Of a DNA stretch of 64,000 bases, positions 1-7,415 are shown piece by piece (the stretch's first letter is position 1; each line of letters starts with the position of its first letter). The notes under the pieces are model-generated. The model saw nothing but the letters and a program-made list of their open reading frames with translations, ran no database searches and had not been told where the DNA came from. The DNA is from Seohaeicola saemankumensis. GTDB taxonomy: Bacteria > Pseudomonadota > Alphaproteobacteria > Rhodobacterales > Rhodobacteraceae. The stretch spans positions 124,001-188,000 of the forward strand of contig NZ_JAINWI010000012.1 in NCBI RefSeq assembly GCF_021021435.1, given 5' to 3'. The translations under genes were made by a program, and so were the position numbers.

Positions 1-960
1 GAAATCGGTGTAGCCGATGATCGTGACACCATTCTCGGTGACGATCTTTTCGTCCATCACGGTCAGCTTGCAGTTGCCGCCCTTTTCCGCCGCCAGATCG
101 ACGATCACGGAGCCGGGCTTCATCGCCGCAACCATATCGGGCGTCCACAACTCGGGCGCTTCACGGTTGGGGATCAGCGCGGTGGTGATCACGATATCCA
201 TATCGGGGGCAAGCTCGCGGAACTTGGCAAGCTGCGCCTCGCGGAATTCGGGGCTGGACGGTGCGGCATAGCCACCTGTCGCGGCCCCGTCCTGCACGGC
301 TTCGGCAAAATCCAGATAGACGAATTGCGCGCCCATGGATTCAACCTGCTCGGCCACTTCGGGGCGCACGTCAAAGGCAAAGGTGATTGCACCAAGGCTG
401 GTCGATGTCCCGATCGCGGCAAGACCTGCCACACCCGCACCCACGACCAGAACCTTGGCGGGAGGCACTTTGCCCGCCGCCGTGATCTGGCCGGTGAAGA
501 AGCGGCCAAAGTTGTTGCCGGCTTCGATCACCGCGCGGTAGCCCGCGATATTCGCCATGGACGACAGCGCGTCCATCTTCTGCGCGCGGCTGATGCGCGG
601 CACCATATCCATCGCAATAACATTGGCACCCTTGGCGGCAGCCTGTTTCATCAGCGACTCGTTGGCGACCGGATAGAACATCGAGATCAGGGTCTGACCC
701 TCGTTCATCTTCTTGACTTCCGCCTCAGAGGGCGGGCGCACCTTGGCCACGATATCGGCGGCTTTCCACAGGGCGGCAGCGGTTTTCACCACCTCGACGC
801 CCGCCTCCTCATAGGCCTTGTCCGAGAAACCGGCGGCCATACCGGCACCGGCCTCGATCACACAACTATGTCCCAGTTTCTGCAACTGAAGCGCAGAGTC
901 AGGGGTCATGGCCACACGGGCTTCACCCTCGATTATTTCCTTTGGCGTACCGATCTTCAC
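1..960 (-). CDS. pntA: NAD(P) transhydrogenase subunit alpha, 5' part only (runs off the left edge)
   Basis: The alpha subunit of proton-translocating transhydrogenase binds NAD(H) and, with PntB in the inner membrane, couples hydride transfer between NADH and NADP+ to proton entry. The visible 320 codons begin MKIGTPKE and read through the alanine dehydrogenase/PNT N-terminal domain into the Rossmann domain (VLVVGAGVAGLAAI, about residues 165-178) and end inside IIGYTDF, a typical PntA stretch. The start is a GTG (958-960) preceded by a GGGGGA ribosome site. The C-terminal third, with its membrane segments, lies outside the window, and pntB would be expected beyond the left edge. The 125 bp up to the next gene hold no coding signal and probably contain its promoter. 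Confidence 0.93.
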   Translation of the reverse strand, partial: MKIGTPKEIIEGEARVAMTPDSALQLQKLGHSCVIEAGAGMAAGFSDKAYEEAGVEVVKTAAALWKAADIVAKVRPPSEAEVKKMNEGQTLISMFYPVANESLMKQAAAKGANVIAMDMVPRISRAQKMDALSSMANIAGYRAVIEAGNNFGRFFTGQITAAGKVPPAKVLVVGAGVAGLAAIGTSTSLGAITFAFDVRPEVAEQVESMGAQFVYLDFAEAVQDGAATGGYAAPSSPEFREAQLAKFRELAPDMDIVITTALIPNREAPELWTPDMVAAMKPGSVIVDLAAEKGGNCKLTVMDEKIVTENGVTIIGYTDF

Positions 961-1085
961 GTCTCGCGTCCCCCTTTTCGCAGGTCTTGTACCGGCCGCC
1001 GCGCGACCGGAAACTTGTTTATAGTGCGGCGCAACAATATTTCACAAGCTGATCGGTCCTGCGATGCACTTATTGCGCGGCACTG

Positions 1086-1550
1086 TCAAATCCATCGGCG
1101 GGTTTTCTGGCAATAGCGGGCGAAATCCGCCCTGAAACTGCGTCTGAGGCGGTTTTCTTCGGGGATGACAAAGCGCTTTTCTAGTATCCAAAGGAATACC
1201 GGCACCAATGGTAGCGCCAGCACCGCATCAAAGCGCAGAATCAACCCTGCCAGCACCAGAACATCGCCCAGATAGATCGGGTTCCGGCTGCGGCTGAAGA
1301 TGCCCGACTGCACCAGTTTGGTAGCCTCCAGATGCGGCACGATGGTAGTGCGGGCCTTGCGCATCTCGTGCACGGCCAGCACCATCAGGATCAGCCCGCC
1401 CCCTACAAGAATACCGCCCACGAAATCCGCCCATGCCCCGCCAAACGACAGGCCAAGCGGCAGATATTGCGCTTGCGCCCAGACCAGCGCGATCATCGCG
1501 ATCAACCACACCGGCGGCAGATCAATCCATTTGAGCAGGGCACGCATCAT
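1086..1550 (-). CDS. Membrane methyltransferase of the isoprenylcysteine carboxylmethyltransferase/PEMT type
   Basis: A 154-residue integral membrane protein with about four hydrophobic segments. Its C-terminal half matches the ICMT/PEMT-type methyltransferase pattern: an SRNPIYLGD motif near residue 88, then EE.RL, F..Y and a terminal RRWI, elements that bind S-adenosylmethionine in this superfamily. The methyl acceptor cannot be told from sequence; bacterial members act on diverse lipids or small molecules. Its ATG overlaps the stop of the upstream rhodanese gene (ATGA), so it is the third gene of a coupled unit with the rhodanese and the MBL-fold protein. Family assignment is firm, substrate unknown. 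Confidence 0.8.
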   Translation of the reverse strand: MMRALLKWIDLPPVWLIAMIALVWAQAQYLPLGLSFGGAWADFVGGILVGGGLILMVLAVHEMRKARTTIVPHLEATKLVQSGIFSRSRNPIYLGDVLVLAGLILRFDAVLALPLVPVFLWILEKRFVIPEENRLRRSFRADFARYCQKTRRWI

Positions 1551-1987
1551 TCAGGACGATAGGCGGCTGTGGTCTGCCACCCCTCATAGCCGGTCTGGAG
1601 CATCAGCACATTCTCGCGCCCCAACAGGCGGGCGGCAAAGGCTGCCTGCGCCGACAGGGTGCCGGTGTTGCAATAAAGAATGACCATGCCGCTTGCGGGC
1701 AACTCGTCCAGACGGCCCGGCACCGCGCGCCATTCTATATTCACAGCACCGGGGATATGACCTTCCGCGAATTGCGCCGCGTCGCGCGTATCAACGATCA
1801 TCGCGCTGTCAAAGACCAGACGGTCCATCTGGTCGGGCATGATGATACCCGAATCATAAGTGGCAAAATCCATATAGCCGGTGATTGCCTCAAGCAGCGC
1901 TTCCTCGGATGCTGCCGTTGCGGGTGCCAGCAGCCCTGTCACGCCGATCAGGGCCGACAGAGACAGGGCAGATGCAAACCGCCTCAT
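1547..1987 (-). CDS. Exported rhodanese-like protein
   Basis: 146 residues: an N-terminal signal peptide (MRRFASALSLSALIGVTGLL, cleavage expected after TAA near residue 26) followed by one rhodanese domain. The Asp-Thr-Arg of VDTRDAAQF and the active-site loop LYCNTGTLSA carry the expected persulfide-forming Cys, with GYEGW near the end. Rhodaneses transfer sulfane sulfur or bind thiols; this one would act in the periplasm. The ATG overlaps the stop of the MBL-fold gene and its stop overlaps the methyltransferase start, indicating translational coupling. A GGAG ribosome site sits 5 nt before the ATG. The loop NTGTLS is not the classical CRSGxR, so specificity is uncertain. Confidence 0.85.
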   Translation of the reverse strand: MRRFASALSLSALIGVTGLLAPATAASEEALLEAITGYMDFATYDSGIIMPDQMDRLVFDSAMIVDTRDAAQFAEGHIPGAVNIEWRAVPGRLDELPASGMVILYCNTGTLSAQAAFAARLLGRENVLMLQTGYEGWQTTAAYRPE

Positions 1988-2937
1988 TCGAACTCCATCT
2001 CCTCGAACACGCGGCCCGCGTTACGCGTTGCCAGTTCCTCGAATGTATCAAGGTTGCGCCATTTTTCCTGATCGACATAGAAGGCGCTCGCCAGATCGCC
2101 GCCTTCCTCGATATGGGCGCCGATCTTCTCGCGCAGGTCTACCAGATAGTCGCGCGTATAGTGGCGCACCTGCGCCAAATTGGTCGGATGGCCGTGACCG
2201 GGGATCACATAGGTCGGGTTCAGCGGCTCAAACGCGGTTTCCCATGTCTCGATCCAGCATGAGGTGCAGGTATCGGCAAAGATTGGCGGCATGCGTTCGT
2301 GAAAGGCGATATCGCCCGCGATCATGACGCCCCATTGCGGTATCCAGACCTGCGTATCGCCGGGGCCGTGCGCGGGGCCCAGATGCAGCACCTCCAGCGT
2401 GACATCGCCCATCGTGATGTCGTAGCGGTCATCGAAAGACAGGTTCGGCACCGCGATCCGCGTGCCCTCGGCGCGATCCTTGTTATAGCCCTGCATGCCC
2501 ATCAGGATCTGGTCGCCATGCGCCTCGACCTCGGCAATCGCATCGGTATGGGCCAGAATATCGACACCCTGATCCACCCAGTAGGAATTGCCCAGAACGG
2601 CATGGCCCTGCCCGTTCTCGTTGATCACCAGTTTGACCGCCTGATCTGTCACGGCCTTGATCTCGTCATGCAAGGCCGCAGCCAGACGGACCGAGGCACC
2701 GCCATTGACTACAATCACCCCGTCCCCGGTGACAACAAAGGACAGGTTGTTGTTGTGGCCTGCATTCTCGTAAGTCGGCGGAGCCGTGGCCCCGATCGCG
2801 GACCAGACATGCGGGATCACTTCGACCGGTTTGTCGTAAAGCTCGGATTGTGGATATTTGTCCGCGATATCCTCGCTCGCCATGGCTTGGGCTGCCACCA
2901 AGGCCAGCACGGTGCCGACTGTCATCATCTGTTTCAT
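1984..2937 (-). CDS. Exported metallo-beta-lactamase-fold protein with degenerate metal site
   Basis: 317 residues from the ATG at 2937, chosen because AGGAGG lies 5 nt upstream and the protein then begins with a signal peptide (MKQMMTVGTVLALVAAQAMA). The fold is recognisable from NNNLSFVVTGDGVIVV, LHLGPAHGPGDTQVW (H190), MIAGDIAFHE (D209) and VIPGHGHP (H248). The HxHxDH motif is replaced by N-E-N-G-Q-G-H-A (106-113), removing three of four ligands, and a C224-T-S-C227 pair sits after D209. The normal Asp of the VVDTG strand is also Asn. It resembles SoxH/quinoprotein-relay-like MBL proteins, so hydrolase activity should not be assumed. First gene of a three-gene coupled unit with the rhodanese and methyltransferase. 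Confidence 0.82.
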   Translation of the reverse strand: MKQMMTVGTVLALVAAQAMASEDIADKYPQSELYDKPVEVIPHVWSAIGATAPPTYENAGHNNNLSFVVTGDGVIVVNGGASVRLAAALHDEIKAVTDQAVKLVINENGQGHAVLGNSYWVDQGVDILAHTDAIAEVEAHGDQILMGMQGYNKDRAEGTRIAVPNLSFDDRYDITMGDVTLEVLHLGPAHGPGDTQVWIPQWGVMIAGDIAFHERMPPIFADTCTSCWIETWETAFEPLNPTYVIPGHGHPTNLAQVRHYTRDYLVDLREKIGAHIEEGGDLASAFYVDQEKWRNLDTFEELATRNAGRVFEEMEFE

Positions 2938-3088
2938 GTGATCCTCCTGTCGCAATAGCCTCCCGCCTTGCGCCAATCATATTCACAGACGCGAATGTCA
3001 TTGTAAAGTGACCTTGCGGCGGAAAACCGACCGCCCCCCTTGCCATGCAAGCCGTGACGGATAGTCTGCCGCAAAAGGGAGGAACATC

Positions 3089-3844
3089 ATGTTGCATTCA
3101 GGCAAACACGCATTGGTCACAGGCGGCGGCACAGGCATCGGCCTTGCCATCGCACAGGCACTCGCCGCCGAAGGCGCACAGGTCACCATCACCGGACGAC
3201 GCACCGAAGTGCTTGAGGCGGTCGCAGGCAACGGCCTGCACGCGCTTGCCATGGATGTGATGGACGAAGCGCAGGTCGTGGAGGGCATCAAAACCGCCGT
3301 GGCAGCGCGCGGGCCGATCCAGATTGTCGTCGCCAATGCGGGCATTGCCGAGGGCAAGAGCCTGCAAAAGACCGATCTGGAATTCTGGCAGCGCATCATG
3401 AGGACAAATCTGGACGGCGCTTTCCTGACCATCCGCGAATCCATGCGCGGCATGCTGGATACAGACTGGGGCCGTGTCATCGTGGTCTCGTCATTGGCGG
3501 GGCTGCGCGGCCTCAAGGGTGCGGGGGCTTATTCCGCCTCGAAACACGGGGTGATCGGGCTGATCCGCTCCTATTCCGAGGAATATATGGGCGGGCCAAT
3601 CACCTTCAACGCGCTGTGCCCTGGCTATGTGGAAACAGATATCGTGGCGCTGAATTCGGAATCCATCGCGCAACGCACTGGCATGAGCGTGGAACAGGCG
3701 CGTCAGGCCATGGCCGACAGCAACCGCCACCGTCGCCTGATCTCGGTCGAGGAAGTGGCCACCGCCGCGATGTGGCTGTGCCATCCGCTGTCCGGCGCGG
3801 TCAACGGGCAATGTGTGGAAATCGCCGGCGGTCAGGTCCGGTAA
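3089..3844 (+). CDS. Short-chain dehydrogenase/reductase
   Basis: A 251-residue classical SDR. It has the nucleotide-binding TGGGTGIG (11-18), NAG (83-85), the catalytic Ser in VVSSLAG (134-135) and Tyr148-x3-Lys152 (YSASK). G-R-R after the second strand (36-38) suggests NADP(H) preference, which is inference. A GGGAGG ribosome site lies 6 nt before the ATG. It sits 99 bp upstream of kynU in the same orientation and is probably co-transcribed with kynU and kynA. That position hints at a role in breakdown of tryptophan-derived anthranilate or its CoA ester, for example as a 3-hydroxyacyl-CoA dehydrogenase, but the substrate cannot be read from sequence. Confidence 0.85.
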   Translation: MLHSGKHALVTGGGTGIGLAIAQALAAEGAQVTITGRRTEVLEAVAGNGLHALAMDVMDEAQVVEGIKTAVAARGPIQIVVANAGIAEGKSLQKTDLEFWQRIMRTNLDGAFLTIRESMRGMLDTDWGRVIVVSSLAGLRGLKGAGAYSASKHGVIGLIRSYSEEYMGGPITFNALCPGYVETDIVALNSESIAQRTGMSVEQARQAMADSNRHRRLISVEEVATAAMWLCHPLSGAVNGQCVEIAGGQVR

Positions 3845-3943
3845 GGTCCGCGAGGGCCTCGCATCGGGGTTTTTCATGGACAAACCGGTGCGAGATCCCT
3901 ATCCGGTCAAGGTAGTTTAAGCCTAAAATATCTACCGGAGCCC

Positions 3944-5140
3944 ATGATGACCGACTTTGCCGCAACCAAAGCCATGTTCGACCTGCCCGCAGGCATGGTC
4001 TATCTGGATGGCAATTCGCTGGGGCCACTGCCACGCGCTGCCGCCGCGCGGGTCGCGCGTATGATCGCGGATGAATGGGGGCAAATGCTGATCACCGGCT
4101 GGAACAAGGCCGGCTGGATGGAGCAGCCCACCCGTGTCGGCGACCGGATCGCGCGTCTGATCGGGGCCGAGGCAGGCCATGTCGTGATGGGCGACACCTT
4201 GTCCGTCAAGGTCTATCAGGCGCTGGCCTCGGCACTGGAGATGCGGCCCGGCCGCCGCGTGATCCTGTCCGACAGCGGCAACTTTCCCTCCGATCTCTAT
4301 ATGGCCGAGGGGCTGATCGCCTCGCTCGCGCGCGGGCACGAGTTGCGCGTCGTCGCCCCCGAGGATGTGGCCGCCAATATCACAGAAGAAGTCGCCGTCA
4401 CCCTGATCACCGAGGTGGATTACCGCACGGGCCGCAAGCACGACATGGCCGACCTGACCGCGCGCGCCCATGCAGCGGGTGCGCTGACGATCTGGGATCT
4501 GGCTCATAGCGCGGGCGCTTTGCCCGTCGATCTGGTAGGCTGCAAAGCCGATTTCGCGGTAGGCTGCACCTATAAATACATCAATGGCGGACCAGGCGCG
4601 CCAGCCTTTATCTATGTCGCCCCCCGCCATGCCGATACAGCCCGCCCTGCCCTGTCCGGCTGGCTGGGTCACGAAGCGCCCTTTGCCTTTGATACCTCCT
4701 ACCGCCCCGGCGCAGGGATCGAACGCATGCGTGTCGGCACACCGCCTGTTCTGGCACTGGCCGCACTGGAAGCGGCCCTTGATATCTGGGAAATGACAAC
4801 GATGCAGGAGATCCGCAGCGCCTCTATCGCGCTGTCCGAGCAGTTTATGAACGGGGTCGAGGCCGCCTGCCCCATGCTGACCCTTGCCAGCCCGCGCGAT
4901 GCAGACCAGCGCGGCAGTCAGGTCTCGTTCCGCTTCAAGAACGGCTATGCCGCAATACAGGCCCTGATCGCGCGCGGCGTCGTAGGCGATTTCCGCGCGC
5001 CTGATATCATGCGCTTCGGCTTCACGCCGCTGTTCATCGACGCAGGCGATGTGGACAAGGCGGCCGCCATCATCGCCGATGTCATGAACAACCGGCTCTG
5101 GGACAAGCCAGAGTTCAAAACCCGCGCCCGTGTGACCTGA
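3944..5140 (+). CDS. kynU: Kynureninase
   Basis: A 398-residue PLP enzyme that cleaves kynurenine to anthranilate and alanine in the tryptophan-kynurenine pathway. Diagnostic stretches are YLDGNSLGPLPR near the N terminus, SDSGNFPSDLY, IWDLAHSAGALPVDL with the PLP-binding Asp, and the Schiff-base Lys211 in CTYKYINGGPG. The C-terminal substrate region includes GSQVSFRF and MRFGFTPLF. A CGGAG ribosome site precedes two consecutive ATGs (3944 and 3947); either may be the start. It lies between an SDR gene and kynA on the same strand. No kynurenine formamidase (kynB) is present in the window. Confidence 0.96.
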   Translation: MMTDFAATKAMFDLPAGMVYLDGNSLGPLPRAAAARVARMIADEWGQMLITGWNKAGWMEQPTRVGDRIARLIGAEAGHVVMGDTLSVKVYQALASALEMRPGRRVILSDSGNFPSDLYMAEGLIASLARGHELRVVAPEDVAANITEEVAVTLITEVDYRTGRKHDMADLTARAHAAGALTIWDLAHSAGALPVDLVGCKADFAVGCTYKYINGGPGAPAFIYVAPRHADTARPALSGWLGHEAPFAFDTSYRPGAGIERMRVGTPPVLALAALEAALDIWEMTTMQEIRSASIALSEQFMNGVEAACPMLTLASPRDADQRGSQVSFRFKNGYAAIQALIARGVVGDFRAPDIMRFGFTPLFIDAGDVDKAAAIIADVMNNRLWDKPEFKTRARVT

Positions 5141-5257
5141 TGCCGATGCAACCTGCCGCCACCGAAAGCCTGCCGCTCTGCCGCCCTTCAGGTTGGGTAG
5201 CTTTCTGGCGGCGGCTGGCCTGTGGCGCGGCGCTGAACGGCTGACACCGAGCTTCTG

Positions 5258-5280
5258 TTTCTACTTGCGTCAAATATCCA
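5258..5280 (+). repeat. Copy of recurrent intergenic motif (CTTGC ... CAAATATCCA)
   Basis: One of six intergenic copies of a short motif whose core is TTCTTGCC, a few bases, then AAATATCC. This copy lies in the 182-bp gap between kynU and kynA, which otherwise shows no coding or hairpin signal. It is slightly degenerate (CTACTTGCGTCAAATATCCA). Other copies are at 17983, 20671, 35511 and 45661 on the plus strand and 32274 on the minus strand. Function unknown. Confidence 0.5.
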
Positions 5281-5322
5281 TGACGCCACTTGCAGCCCAG
5301 CAAAGCAGAACATGAGGCCACC

Positions 5323-6159
5323 ATGACCACAACACCCTACGATCCCGCCGCCGAAGGGGCGCAGATGTCCTTTGACGGGCGCATGTCCTATGGCGATTAC
5401 CTGTCGCTTGACATGATCCTGAACGCGCAGAAAACCTGCACCGACACCCATGACGAGATGCTGTTCATCATCCAGCACCAGACCTCGGAACTGTGGATGC
5501 GTCTGGCCATCCACGAGATTTCAGCTGCCCGCGCCGCGCTGGGCACGGGTGCTGTGCGGCCTGCCTTCAAGATGCTGGCCCGCGTGGCGCGTATCTTCGA
5601 GCAGCTCAACAACGCATGGGACGTGCTACGGACGATGACCCCCAGCGACTACACGGCCTTCCGCGATGCTCTGGGGCAATCCTCGGGCTTCCAGTCGCAT
5701 CAATACCGCCAGATCGAATTCATGCTGGGCAACCGCAACCACGCCATGCTGCGCCCCCATGCCCACCGCCCCGAGGTTTTGGCCCTGCTGGAAGATGAAC
5801 TGGCGCAACCCTCGCTTTACGACGCGGCGCTGCGCCTGTTGGCGCAAACCGTACCGCTGCCCGATACGGTGCTGTCGCGCGATGTCGGGCAAAGCTATAC
5901 GCCGTCGGAGGCGGTGAAAGAGGCATGGATCACCGTCTACCGCGCGCCGCAAACCCATTGGGAACTTTATGAACTGGCTGAGAAACTGATGGACTTCGAG
6001 GATTACTTCCGTCGCTGGCGCTTCAACCATGTCACGACGGTCGAGCGCGTGATCGGCTTCAAACGCGGCACCGGCGGGACCGGCGGGGTCAGCTATCTCC
6101 GGCGGATGCTGGACGTAGAGCTTTTCCCAGAGCTTTGGCACCTGCGGACCGATCTGTGA
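5323..6159 (+). CDS. kynA: Tryptophan 2,3-dioxygenase
   Basis: 278 residues. A heme enzyme that opens the indole ring of L-tryptophan to give N-formylkynurenine, the first step of the kynurenine pathway. Family signatures are [24 protein letters not shown] (substrate contacts), [16 protein letters not shown], and the C-terminal [15 protein letters not shown] with the axial heme His, followed by [15 protein letters not shown]. The start at 5323 is preferred over an in-frame ATG 33 nt upstream because GAGG lies 5 nt before it and homologues start near here. Third gene of the SDR-kynU-kynA set. Confidence 0.96.
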   Translation: MTTTPYDPAAEGAQMSFDGRMSYGDYLSLDMILNAQKTCTDTHDEMLFIIQHQTSELWMRLAIHEISAARAALGTGAVRPAFKMLARVARIFEQLNNAWDVLRTMTPSDYTAFRDALGQSSGFQSHQYRQIEFMLGNRNHAMLRPHAHRPEVLALLEDELAQPSLYDAALRLLAQTVPLPDTVLSRDVGQSYTPSEAVKEAWITVYRAPQTHWELYELAEKLMDFEDYFRRWRFNHVTTVERVIGFKRGTGGTGGVSYLRRMLDVELFPELWHLRTDL

Positions 6160-6222
6160 GCACGGTGTAGGTGGCGCGACCGGATTTGAGTGCTTGGAGC
6201 AAGATGAAACCGGAACGGACCA

Positions 6223-6855
6223 TCAGCCCGTTGTGATCGCACGGGCAAAAACATGCGCCAACAGGCGCATGGCGGCGCTATAGCTGTCGGGGCTGGGGCG
6301 CGGCGCTTTCAGCCCGTGCAGCGCGGCCATCATGGTGTTGGCCAGTGCAGTGGCATCCCCGCCGCTGACCGCAAGGGTAATCCGGCCCGTTGCCGCCGCC
6401 TGCTGCAACCATCCGGCATAGATCCCCACCAGACGCGCCTCGCCCGCCTGGGCGATATCGGCGCTGGAGGCGTATTTGGTGTCCAGCAACTCGTTCCCAT
6501 GCGGCGAGGAGAGAAGCGCCTCGAATATCTGGCCGCTTTGCGCAGCAAAAGCCTGCGCCAGTGTCTCTTGCAAGGGCAGATCACGTGACAGGACGCTTTC
6601 GATCTGGGCGGCCGCGTCATCATAGTAGAACTGCGCCAGAGAGCGGAAAATATCTTCCTTGTTACGGTAATGCAGATAGAGCGCGGCGCGTGACATGCCA
6701 GCACCCCGCGCTATGTCTTCCATCGAGGTGCGGCGGAAACCATAGCTGCAAAAGGCCTCGAATGCAGCCTTCAGAATGGCCTTGCGGCGGGGATCTTGCG
6801 CCAAATCTGGTTTGGTTTGGTCATGCATGCTGACTATGTGACAGACACAGTCCAT
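6223..6855 (-). CDS. TetR-family transcriptional regulator
   Basis: 210 residues. The N-terminal helix-turn-helix is clear: AILKAAFEAFCSYGFRRTSM, then EDIARGAGMSRAALYLHYRNKEDIF, typical of TetR repressors; the ligand domain is unassigned. The gene is divergent from the iorA/iorB-like pair, and two inverted repeats fill the gap between them, so it most likely represses that operon and itself. The start is uncertain: ATG at 6855 abuts the first operator and has no good ribosome site, which would suit a leaderless message. A second ATG at 6828 (MHDQTKPD) is equally possible. Confidence 0.9.
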   Translation of the reverse strand: MDCVCHIVSMHDQTKPDLAQDPRRKAILKAAFEAFCSYGFRRTSMEDIARGAGMSRAALYLHYRNKEDIFRSLAQFYYDDAAAQIESVLSRDLPLQETLAQAFAAQSGQIFEALLSSPHGNELLDTKYASSADIAQAGEARLVGIYAGWLQQAAATGRITLAVSGGDATALANTMMAALHGLKAPRPSPDSYSAAMRLLAHVFARAITTG

Positions 6856-6880
6856 TTCGTCAATTTACCAGATTGACAAA
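6856..6880. promoter_or_regulatory. Probable TetR operator 1 (inverted repeat)
   Basis: Arms TTCGTCAAT and ATTGACAAA (8 of 9 bases complementary) around a 7-bp spacer, immediately upstream of the TetR start codon. A TTGACA hexamer (6873-6878) within the right arm could be a -35 element for the iorA direction. Arm length and position are typical of TetR autoregulation; the link to this regulator is inference. Confidence 0.6.
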
Positions 6881-6905
6881 ATGACATTTTACGATCATTT
6901 TGTCA
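6874..6905. promoter_or_regulatory. Probable TetR operator 2 (perfect 11-bp inverted repeat)
   Basis: TGACAAAATGA, 10-bp spacer, TCATTTTGTCA: the two 11-bp arms are perfectly complementary. It shares its left TGACAAA with operator 1, so two dimers may bind overlapping sites in the TetR/iorA divergent region. It ends 42 bp before the iorA start codon. Confidence 0.65.
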
Positions 6906-6947
6906 GAGCAGCCCAAGAGCATCCTGAAACCAACCGGAGTTTGCGCC

Positions 6948-7412
6948 ATGTCCACCAGCCTGACCATCAACGGAACCGACCATAGTGTCGATCTGCCCCC
7001 CGAGGTGCCGTTGCTGTGGGTGCTGCGTGACGCAGTCGGCCTGACGGGCACGAAATTCGGCTGCGGTGTCGCCGCCTGCGGTGCCTGCACCGTGCAGATA
7101 GACGGACAGGCCGTGCGGTCCTGTCAGGTGGCGCTTGGCGATGTCTGGGGCGAGGTGACCACGATCGAGGGGCTGGGCACGCCCGATGCGATGCATGCGC
7201 TGCAACAGGCATGGGTCACGCATCAGGTGGCGCAATGCGGTTATTGCCAGTCAGGTCAGATCATGCAAGCCGCCAGCCTGCTGGCCGAGACACCCGAGCC
7301 GACAGATGCCGATATCGACAATGCGATGCAGGGCAATCTGTGCCGCTGCGGCACTTATCCCCGCATCCGTGCCGCGATCCATGACGCGGCCCGCAGCCTG
7401 AAGGAGGCGTGA
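6948..7412 (+). CDS. iorA: (2Fe-2S)-binding subunit of a molybdenum hydroxylase (isoquinoline 1-oxidoreductase alpha-like)
   Basis: 154 residues carrying two [2Fe-2S] clusters that pass electrons from the molybdenum centre. The plant-type cluster ligands are C39, C44, C47 (CGVAACGAC) and C59. The second cluster uses C97, C100 (CGYCQSGQ) and C132, C134 ([10 protein letters not shown]). Start at 6948 has GGAG upstream and matches the usual length; an in-frame ATG further upstream would run through the operator. It is followed 3 bp later by the large subunit. Homologues oxidise N-heterocycles or aldehydes; the actual substrate is unknown. Confidence 0.9.
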   Translation: MSTSLTINGTDHSVDLPPEVPLLWVLRDAVGLTGTKFGCGVAACGACTVQIDGQAVRSCQVALGDVWGEVTTIEGLGTPDAMHALQQAWVTHQVAQCGYCQSGQIMQAASLLAETPEPTDADIDNAMQGNLCRCGTYPRIRAAIHDAARSLKEA

Positions 7413-7415
7413 TCC

